The notes below the pieces were generated by a model. The model did no database searches. It was given only the letters and a program-made list of their open reading frames with translations, and was not told the DNA's origin. Positions 55,517 through 64,000 of a stretch of DNA of 64,000 nt are shown one piece after another (the stretch's first letter is position 1; each line of letters starts with the position of its first letter). The stretch covers positions 269,458 through 333,457 of the forward strand of contig NZ_BBXC01000014.1 of the NCBI RefSeq assembly GCF_001570525.1, in the 5' to 3' direction. This stretch comes from Herbidospora sakaeratensis (GTDB taxonomy: Bacteria > Actinomycetota > Actinomycetes > Streptosporangiales > Streptosporangiaceae). Position numbers and translations under genes: made by a program.

Positions 55517-56596
55517 TTGCGCGGCGAGAACACCCATGGACGGGTCGCCGACCCGTCGAGTGTGATCGCCATCGACGCCCTTCCCGACGGCGTCGTCGTG
55601 GTCGACGGCGACGGCGTCGTGATGGCCGTGAACAAGGCGGCCGAACGCCTGACCGGGCTGCACCGCAAGACGTCCCCCGGGCGTCACGTGGCCGACGTGC
55701 TCCCGTTGCGCGACGCCGAGGGGCGCGACTGGTGGAAGTGGCTCGACCCCCGGGGCGGCCTGTCCATCCGGTCCCGCCAGGTCGAGCTCCCGCTGCAGCT
55801 CGACGGCCGCGACCTGCTCGTCACGGCGGCGTTCGTGCGCATGCCCGCGCGGGCCGGCCGGGTGATGCGGGTGGTGATCACCCTGCGCGACGCCGCGGCC
55901 CGCCGCCGCCTGGAGCGCAGCCGGGCCGACCTCGTCTCGACCGTGGCCCACGAGCTGCGCTCACCCCTGACCAGCGTGAAGGGCTTCACCGCCACGCTGC
56001 TGGCCAAGTGGGACCGGTTCAACGACGCCCAGAAGCTCGTCATGCTCCAGACGGTCAACTCCGACGCCGACCGGGTGACCCGGCTGATCACCGACCTGCT
56101 CGACGTCTCCCGCATCGAGTCGGGCCGGGTGGAGATCCGGCGGCAGGTCGTCGACATCCCCGCCCGCGTGCGGCGGGTCGTCGCCGGCCGCGTGGCCGCA
56201 GGCGAGCCCGAAGACCGGTTCTCGCTCACCGTCGTGGGCGACCTGCCGGAGATGTGGCTCGACCAGGACAAGATGGATCAAATCCTCGGCAACCTGGTCG
56301 AAAACGCCGTGCGACACGGCGGCGGTAAGGTGACAATCGTTGTAGAGCCCGTCGAATGGGGAGTGACCGTGTCCGTGCGAGACCAGGGTGAGGGCGTCAA
56401 ACCCGAGCTGGCCTCGCGCGTCTTCCGCCAGTTCTGGCGCGGCAACGACCGCCGCCGCGGCGGCACCGGCCTCGGCCTCTTCATCGTGAAGGGCCTCGTG
56501 GAGGCCCACGGCGGCACCATCACCGTCGAACGCGCCCCCGGCGGCGGCGCGGAATTCCGATTTATCCTGCCCACCGGCGCCCCGGACTTCGCGTAA
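55517..56596 (+). CDS. Soluble PAS-domain sensor histidine kinase
   Basis: 359 aa from a TTG 4 bp after GGAGGGG. No membrane segments. A PAS-like sensor domain (IAIDALPDGVVVVDGDGVVMAVNKAAERLTG), then HisKA with the phospho-acceptor His in STVAHELRSPLTSVKG, and an HATPase domain with N-box NLVENAVRHGG, G1 DQGEGV and G2 GTGLGLFIVKGLVEAHGG. No response regulator gene is adjacent. The same position between a SpoU gene and pheS is seen in Streptomyces. Confidence 0.9.
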   Translation: MRGENTHGRVADPSSVIAIDALPDGVVVVDGDGVVMAVNKAAERLTGLHRKTSPGRHVADVLPLRDAEGRDWWKWLDPRGGLSIRSRQVELPLQLDGRDLLVTAAFVRMPARAGRVMRVVITLRDAAARRRLERSRADLVSTVAHELRSPLTSVKGFTATLLAKWDRFNDAQKLVMLQTVNSDADRVTRLITDLLDVSRIESGRVEIRRQVVDIPARVRRVVAGRVAAGEPEDRFSLTVVGDLPEMWLDQDKMDQILGNLVENAVRHGGGKVTIVVEPVEWGVTVSVRDQGEGVKPELASRVFRQFWRGNDRRRGGTGLGLFIVKGLVEAHGGTITVERAPGGGAEFRFILPTGAPDFA

Positions 56597-57999
<1,403 letters not shown>

Positions 58000-58000
<1 letters not shown>

Positions 58001-60552
58001 TGAAGGTCCCGCTTTCGTGGCTGCGGGAGTACGTCGATCTCCCGCCCGTCACCGCTCACGAGATCGCCGACAAGCTCACCGCCGCCGGTCTCAAGCTGGA
58101 GTCGATCGCCTCCCACGGTCACGACCTGAAGAACGTCGTCGTGGGCAAGGTCATCGAGATCGAGGAGCTGACCGGCTTCAAGAAGCCGATCCGCCACTGC
58201 CTGGTCGAGGTCGGCGAGGCCGAGCCGCGCGAGATCGTCTGCGGCGCGACCAACTTCGCGATCGGCGCGGTCGTCCCGGTCGCGCTGCCCGGCGCGGTGC
58301 TGCCGGGCGGGTTCGAGATCGCCTCCCGCACGACCTACGGCCGCCTGTCCGACGGCATGATCTGCTCCGAGGCCGAGCTCGGCATCGCCGAGTCGTCGCC
58401 CGGCATCCTGCTGCTGCCCGCCGACACCCCCCTCGGGGCCGACGTCGTCGAGCTGCTCGGGCTGCGTGACGACGTCCTGGAACTGGAGATCACCCCCGAC
58501 TGCGGCTACGCGTTGTCGATCCGCGGCGTGGCCCGCGAGGCGGCGACCGCGTTCGGCGTGCCGTTCCGCGACCCGGCCGCGCTGGAGCTCCCGGCCACGG
58601 AGGGCGTCACCCACCCCGCGGAGATCGGCGACCCGACGGCCTGCGACCGGTTCGTGCTGCGCGCGGTGTCGGGCTTCGACCCGTCCGCCGAGTCGCCGCT
58701 GTGGATGCGGGTGCGGCTCACGCGGGCCGGCATGCGCCCGGTCTCGCTGGCGGTCGACGTCACCAACTACGTGATGCTGGAGCTCGGCCAGCCGCTCCAC
58801 GCGTTCGACAGGAACACTATCCAGGGCGGCATCGTGGTGCGCCGCGCGCTGCCCGGCGAGCGCCTGGAGACCCTCGACCACGTCACCCGCGACCTGGCCG
58901 AAGACGACATCCTGATCACCGACGACTCGGGCGCGATCGGCCTGGCCGGCACCATGGGCGGCCTGTCGACCGAGATCTCCGACTCGACGACCGACATCGT
59001 CATCGAGGCGGCCCACTTCTCGGCCACCGGCGTGGCCCGCATGTCGCGGCGGCACAACCTGGTGTCCGAGGCGTCCAAGCGCTTCGAGCGCGGCGTCGAC
59101 CGCGAGCTGCCGCTGGCGGCGTCGTGGCGCGCGGTCCAGCTCCTCACCGAGCTGGGCGACGGCGTGGCCGAGCCCGGGGTGACCCACGCGCAGGCCGACG
59201 TCGCGCCCGTGTCGATCACCATCCCGTCGGGCCACCCGGCGCGGGTCGCGGGCGTGCCCTACAGCCGCGAGACCGTGGTCACCCGCCTGGAGCAGATCGG
59301 CTGCCGCGTCGTCGACGGCGTCGCCCCGGCCGCCGAGGGCGGTCGCGGCGTGGCCGCCACCGGCGTCGTGACCAGCGGCGACCTGGCGGCGAAGCTGGCC
59401 GTGACCGGCGACGACCCGATCACGGTCTACCCGCCGAGCTGGCGTCCCGACCTGACCGACCCCAACGACCTGGCCGAAGAGGTCATCCGGCTGGAGGGCT
59501 ACGACACGCTGCCCTCGATCCTGCCGGGGGCCCCGGCGGGCGCGGGCCTGACCGAGACCCAGCGGCTGCGCCGCCGGGTCGGCCGTTCGCTGGCGCTGTC
59601 GGGCTACGTCGAGGTGCTGTCCTACCCGTTCATCGGCGCGCGCGACCTCGACCACCTGCAGCTGCCCGAGGGCGACGACCGCCGCCGGGCGACGCGGCTG
59701 GTCAACCCGCTCAGCGAAGACGAGCCGTTCATGCGGACGACGCTGCTGCCGGGCCTGCTGAAGACCCTGGTCCGCAACGTGGGCCGCGGCTTCACCGACC
59801 TGGCCCTGTTCGAGACGGGCCTGGTCTACCGGCCGGGGGCCGACGCCCCGGAGACCGCGCCGATCCTGACGGTCGAGCGCCGCCCGACCGACGAGGAACT
59901 GGCGCGGTTCACCGCCGCCCTGCCCGTCCAGCCGGTCCGCGTCGCGGCCGTCCTGGCCGGGGAGTTCGAGCGGTCGGGCTGGTGGGGCCAGGGCCGCGCG
60001 GCGACCTGGGCCGACGCGATCGAGGCCGCCCGCGCGGTGGCCCGCGAGGCGGGCGTGTCGTTGGATATCCGCGCTGACCAGCACGAGCCGTGGCACCCGG
60101 GCCGCTGCGCCGCGCTCTACGTCGGCGAGGTGCTCGTCGGCCACGCCGGCGAGCTGCACCCGCGGGTGGTGGAGGCGTACGGCCTGCCGAAGCGCACGGC
60201 GGCGATGGAGCTCGAACTGTCCCGCCTGGCCGCACCGGTCCCGGCGCAGACCCCGTCGATCTCCGCCTACCCGGTGGCGACCCAGGACGTCGCGCTGATC
60301 GTCCCGGCCGACACGCCGGTGGCGTCGGTCGAGGCGGCGCTGCGCGACGGCGCGGGCGACCTGCTGGAGTCGGTCCGTCTCTTCGACGTCTACGAGGGCG
60401 CGCAGGCGGGCGAGGGCAACAAGTCCCTGGCCTACACGCTGCGCTTCCGCGCCCCCGACCGGACCCTGACCGCCGACGAGATCGCTGCCGCCCGCGACGC
60501 GGCCGTCGAGCTGGCCGCCGCCCAGGTCGGAGCCCGACTGCGCGGGGTGTGA
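58000..60552 (+). CDS. pheT: Phenylalanyl-tRNA synthetase beta subunit
   Basis: 850 aa, ATG start after GGAGGTC. Full domain set: N-terminal [21 protein letters not shown]-fold ([11 protein letters not shown] ... VVCGATNF-like [11 protein letters not shown]), B3/B4 editing region ([32 protein letters not shown]), B5 ([26 protein letters not shown]), catalytic-like core and a C-terminal anticodon-binding FDX domain ([34 protein letters not shown]). A strong terminator follows. Confidence 0.97.
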
Positions 60553-60567
60553 ACCCAGCCGTAGGGA

Positions 60568-60608
60568 GAGGGGCGACGGGGGCATTCCCCCCGTCGCCCC
60601 TCTTTTTT
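60568..60608 (+). terminator. Rho-independent terminator of pheST
   Basis: 15-bp stem GAGGGGCGACGGGGG / CCCCCGTCGCCCCTC with a short loop (CATTC) and a T6 run. The strongest terminator in the window. Confidence 0.93.
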
Positions 60609-60729
60609 CGTTTGGCACCCGGACGGAGAAAACGACTCCCGGGTGGAAGAGCTGTCCTCCTCCGATAGCAGGGAGCACCAAGAAGGCGCGAGGTCACCGG
60701 CCTACGATTGCCCGGCCAAGGGGAGGCAG

Positions 60730-62517
60730 GTGATTGTCGTGTCCGGAGACGGGCTCGTCGGCAGAGACGCCGACGTCGAGGGGATCGAGGAGGCCTTCCG
60801 GCACACCCGCCTGGTCACCCTGACCGGGCCTCCCGGTGCCGGAAAGACCGCGCTGGCGAGGGTCGTCGCGGCCCGCCGCGGCGCGCGGGTGGTCGACGCC
60901 GACGCGGGTCCCGCCGCACTGGCGCAGATCGGCGCGTCGGCCGACGAGTTCGTGGTCGTCGACGGGTGCGACCGGGCGCTGGAGCTGCTGGTGCCGTACA
61001 TCGGGGTGATGTTGCAGCGGCGCCCGGAGTTGTCGGTGCTGGCGACCTGCCGGCAGTCGCTGGCGCTGCCGGGGGAGCGGGTGGTCGCGCTGCGCGAGCT
61101 GGGCCCCGGCCACCGCGCCGAACTGCTCGAACGGCTGGGCGTGACCGCGCCCGACGAGCTGCTGCGGCGGGCCGACGGGCTGCCGCTGACGCTGGTGCTG
61201 CTGGCGGCGGCGCTGCGGCGCGGCGAGACCGAGGGGCCGCTGCTCGACCTGCTCTGGGATGCCGGTCACGACGGCCCGCCGCGCCACGCCGCCATGCGGA
61301 CCGCGATCGGCTGGAGCCACGAGCGCTGCACCCCCGGCGAGCGGCTCGTCTGGGCCCGCGCCTCGGTGTTCGACGGCGGCTTCGACCTGGAGGCCGCCCA
61401 GGCCGTCTGCGGCGACGACGACGTGACCCCCGCCGTGGCCGCGCTGGTCGACAAGTCGCTCCTGGTGCGGTCGGAGACCACCGAGGGCGTGCGGTTCCAC
61501 CTGCCCGCGACCGTCCGCGCGTTCGGCGCCGAGTGGCTCGGCCGGGCAGGTGAGCGCGCGGCCACCGAACACCTCCACTTTCGTCACTTTCGCGCCCTCG
61601 CCCGGCGGGCCGAGGCCGAATGGCAGGGCGGCCAGCTGCGCTGGTACCGGCGCATGCGCCTGGAACGCGGCAACCTCATCACCGCCCTCGACTCGCGCCT
61701 GACCGACCCCGGCGGCGCCGACGACGCCCAGGACCTCGCCGGCACCCTGTGGTTCCTGTGGGCCTGCTGCGGCCTGCAACGAGAGGGCGCCGACCAGTTG
61801 GCCCGCGTGCGCCGGGCGGGCGGCTCGCCCGGCCCGGAACAGGACAAGGCGCTCTGGACCGCCGCCTGGCTGCACGCCGCGCTCGGCGACCCCGACGCCG
61901 CCGAAGAGGCCCTCTACGCCTGTACGAACCAGGGCCCGCCCCGCCTGACCCAGGTCTCGGCGTGGGTGGCCGCCCAGCGCGGCGTGTTCCCCGAGGCGCT
62001 GCGGCTGATCAGAGACGCCCGCGAGGGCCACCGCAGAGACGCCGACCTGTTCCCCGGCTTCCTGCCGAGCTACACGGTCATCGCCACGACCCTGCTGCGT
62101 ATGGGCGACCTGCCCGGCGCGGCGCGGGTGCTGCGTGAGGGCCGCGAGTTGTGCGTGACGACCGGCGAGATCTGGACCCGCTCCCACCTCGACCACCTGC
62201 TCGCCCAGGTCGCGCTCCTCCGGGGCGACGTCCACGAGGCCCTGAGGTCGGCCCGCGAGGCCCTGGCGGTGGCCCGCCAGTTCGGCGACGCCGCCGCGTC
62301 GGCGGCCGGGGTGGAACTGGTCGGCGTGCTGACCCGGAACGGCGCGCTGCTGGCGTCCGCCGACCGGGCCTGGGCCGGAATGGAGGGGCTGCGCTCACCC
62401 GTCCTGGCCGAGATCAGAGACCGCGCCCCGGCGGTCGCCGCCGCGCCCGGTCTCGGGCTCGACGGCGCCGTCGACCTGGCCTTGACCGCAGACGAACCGA
62501 CGGGATGGGAGGCCTGA
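60730..62517 (+). CDS. STAND-type ATPase regulator without DNA-binding domain
   Basis: About 595 aa from a GTG just after GGGAGG; a GTG at 60739 is an alternative start with 12-bp spacing. The NB-ARC/AAA-like ATPase has Walker A TLTGPPGAGKTALARVV and a degenerate Walker B FVVVDGCDRALELL. A winged-helix-like region includes AIGWSHERCTPGERLVWARASVFDGGFDLEAAQAVC. The C-terminal third is helical, TPR-like. No HTH was seen at either end. It is coupled to the next gene (TGATG), which is a paralogue. Confidence 0.75.
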   Translation: MIVVSGDGLVGRDADVEGIEEAFRHTRLVTLTGPPGAGKTALARVVAARRGARVVDADAGPAALAQIGASADEFVVVDGCDRALELLVPYIGVMLQRRPELSVLATCRQSLALPGERVVALRELGPGHRAELLERLGVTAPDELLRRADGLPLTLVLLAAALRRGETEGPLLDLLWDAGHDGPPRHAAMRTAIGWSHERCTPGERLVWARASVFDGGFDLEAAQAVCGDDDVTPAVAALVDKSLLVRSETTEGVRFHLPATVRAFGAEWLGRAGERAATEHLHFRHFRALARRAEAEWQGGQLRWYRRMRLERGNLITALDSRLTDPGGADDAQDLAGTLWFLWACCGLQREGADQLARVRRAGGSPGPEQDKALWTAAWLHAALGDPDAAEEALYACTNQGPPRLTQVSAWVAAQRGVFPEALRLIRDAREGHRRDADLFPGFLPSYTVIATTLLRMGDLPGAARVLREGRELCVTTGEIWTRSHLDHLLAQVALLRGDVHEALRSAREALAVARQFGDAAASAAGVELVGVLTRNGALLASADRAWAGMEGLRSPVLAEIRDRAPAVAAAPGLGLDGAVDLALTADEPTGWEA

Positions 62518-64000
62518 TGACCGTCAGCCTGCCTGCTGAGACCAGCAGCTTCATCGGGCGCAAGGACGAGCTCGACCGGCTGGCCGGGCTGATGACCGAG
62601 TCGCGCCTGGTGACGGTCACCGGGCCGCCCGGGGTCGGCAAGACCCGCATCGCGCTGCGGGCCGCCGCCGACTGCGCCGAGGGGTATCCCGACGGGGCCT
62701 GGTTCGCCGAACTGTCCCCCGAGCAGGACGCCAACCTGCTGGCCAGCGTCGTGGCCCGGTCGCTGGGCCTGCGCGAGCAGTCGACCCGGCCCTACGAGCA
62801 GGTGCTGGCCGAATACCTGGCCGGCAAGCGGCTGCTGCTGGTGCTGGACACCTGCGAACACCTCGTCGGCGCCTGCGCCTCCCTCGTCGACGGCCTGCTC
62901 GACGTGGCGCCGGGCCTGCAGGTGCTGGCGACCAGCAGGGTCCCTCTCGACGTGCCGTCGGAGAAGATCCTGGAGGTCGCCCCCTTCGCCCGGCCCGAGC
63001 CCGAGTCCGACGACCTGCTCGGCTACGACGCGGTCCGCCTGTTCGTCGAGCGGGCGCGAGACCGGGTGCCCGGCTGGCAGGCCGGCGACAGCGCGCTCAT
63101 GGCGGTCGGACGGTTGTGCCGCCGCCTCGACGGCATCCCCCTCGGCATCGAGCTGGCCGCGGGCCACCTGCACGCCCTGTCGGCCGAGGAACTGGCCGAC
63201 CGGCTCACCGACCCCTTCGACCTGCTGACGGCCGGATACCGGGGCGGCCCGGCCCGGCACCGCAGCTTCCGCACCGCCGTCGGGTGGAGCCACGAGTTGT
63301 GCACCCCGCAGGAGCGGTTGTTGTGGGCCCGCCTGTCGGTGTTCGCCGGCTCGTTCGACGAGACGACCGCCCAGGCCGTCTGCGCCGACGACCGGCTGCC
63401 CGACGTGGGGCGGGTGCTGGCCGAACTGGTCCGCAAGTCGATCGTGGTCCGCACGGGCGACCGGCACCGGCTGCTCGACGGCATCCGCGAATACGGCCGC
63501 GAGTGGCTGCGCGAACTCGGCGAGGAACGGGTGATGCGCAGCGCCCACCTGGCCCACTACCGCATGATGGCCGCCCGCCTCGACCGCGAGTGGTACGGCC
63601 CCGACCAGCTCGGATGGGCCGACTGGGCGGAATCCGACCAGGCCGAGATCCGGCTCGCGCTCGACTACGGCATCAGCCACGGCGGCACCGCCTGCCTCGA
63701 CCTGGTCTCGTCGTGCTGGATCATCTGGGGCGCGCTCGGCCAGATGCGCGAGGGCCGCTACTTCGTCGAACGCGCCCTCGCCGTCGGCCCCCGCGAGGGC
63801 TCCTCCTACGCGCGGGCGTTGTGGGTCCTCGGCTGGATCACCCTGTTCCAGGGCGACATGGGCCTGGCCGAACGCAGCTCCCAGCAGTCCCTCGCCGAGG
63901 CCCGCCGCATCGGCGACGTCGAGGCGATGGGCCACGCGCTGGTCCGGCTCGGGGGAGTGCGCCTGTTCAGCGGCGCCCCGCAGAAGGTCGAGGAGGTCAT
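62517..64000 (+). CDS. STAND-type ATPase regulator, probably LuxR/AfsR-related (3' truncated)
   Basis: At least 494 residues; the frame runs off the window. ATG start overlapping the previous stop by 1 nt. SLPAETSSFIGRKDELDRLAGLM opening, Walker A TVTGPPGVGKTRIAL, Walker B LLLVLDTCEHLV, LATSRVPLDVPSEKILEVAPF, GIPLGIELAAG and AVGWSHELCTPQERLLWARLSVFAGSF. A TPR-like region begins near residue 330. Actinobacterial proteins with this opening often end in a LuxR HTH; that part would lie beyond the window. Clearly paralogous to the preceding gene. Confidence 0.82.
   Translation, partial: MTVSLPAETSSFIGRKDELDRLAGLMTESRLVTVTGPPGVGKTRIALRAAADCAEGYPDGAWFAELSPEQDANLLASVVARSLGLREQSTRPYEQVLAEYLAGKRLLLVLDTCEHLVGACASLVDGLLDVAPGLQVLATSRVPLDVPSEKILEVAPFARPEPESDDLLGYDAVRLFVERARDRVPGWQAGDSALMAVGRLCRRLDGIPLGIELAAGHLHALSAEELADRLTDPFDLLTAGYRGGPARHRSFRTAVGWSHELCTPQERLLWARLSVFAGSFDETTAQAVCADDRLPDVGRVLAELVRKSIVVRTGDRHRLLDGIREYGREWLRELGEERVMRSAHLAHYRMMAARLDREWYGPDQLGWADWAESDQAEIRLALDYGISHGGTACLDLVSSCWIIWGALGQMREGRYFVERALAVGPREGSSYARALWVLGWITLFQGDMGLAERSSQQSLAEARRIGDVEAMGHALVRLGGVRLFSGAPQKVEEV

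Overview
This 64 kb window is GC-rich chromosomal DNA from a filamentous or mycelial actinobacterium (Actinomycetota). The lineage call rests on the gene content: phosphatidylinositol mannoside genes (pgsA-patA-pimA), an F420-type luciferase-like oxidoreductase, EF-G2, tricorn protease, a DUF574 methyltransferase, frequent GTG/TTG starts, an actinobacterial LexA box and an IdeR/DtxR-type iron box. A Streptosporangiales-like genus (for example Nonomuraea or Streptosporangium) is my best guess, but this is inference. No rRNA, tRNA, insertion sequence, prophage or CRISPR array was seen. This is core chromosome, and most genes are housekeeping.

Layout. 0-6 kb: the 3' end of sbcC overlaps a NurA-like gene. 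Then come a polytopic membrane protein, an F420-type oxidoreductase, and a divergent BlaI repressor / M56 peptidase pair. 6-9.4 kb: efeUOB iron uptake operon behind an iron box. 9.4-15.8 kb (minus strand): a secreted GH71/99-like glycosidase with discoidin and FN3 modules, a GHL10-type glycoside hydrolase and EF-G2. 16-19.2 kb: PIM lipid operon pgsA-patA-pimA plus a LemA-like membrane protein. 19.3-30.5 kb: DUF3048 lipoprotein, pdxST-yebC, an Eis-like acetyltransferase, ruvCAB behind a LexA box, yajC-secD-secF, apt. 30.6-41 kb: rel, DUF349 protein, two cyclophilins, an MBL-fold hydrolase, hisS-aspS and a DUF574 methyltransferase. 41-53 kb: tricorn protease, DUF2231 protein, rarA, DUF948 protein, a small membrane protein, alaS, ruvX, two tandem mltG genes and aroE. 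53-60.6 kb: infC-rpmI-rplT, a SpoU methyltransferase, a histidine kinase and pheST, an order familiar from Streptomyces. 60.7-64 kb: two tandem STAND-type ATPase regulators, the second cut by the window edge.

The most interesting signals lie between genes. (1) A dispersed family of about 37-nt intergenic hairpins has five copies at four loci, including a 59-bp tandem duplication after secF. Copies differ by compensatory stem changes and share a GAATcTGCC-like tail. (2) infC must start at a non-canonical ATC codon. Its leader carries four complementary segments that allow two mutually exclusive folds. (3) A NurA-like gene overlaps sbcC (the bacterial Rad50), echoing the archaeal rad50-mre11-herA-nurA cluster. 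(4) Perfect 12-bp inverted repeats enclose the leader of the GH71/99-like gene and could hide its ribosome binding site. (5) The tricorn gene appears to be transcribed as a leaderless mRNA.
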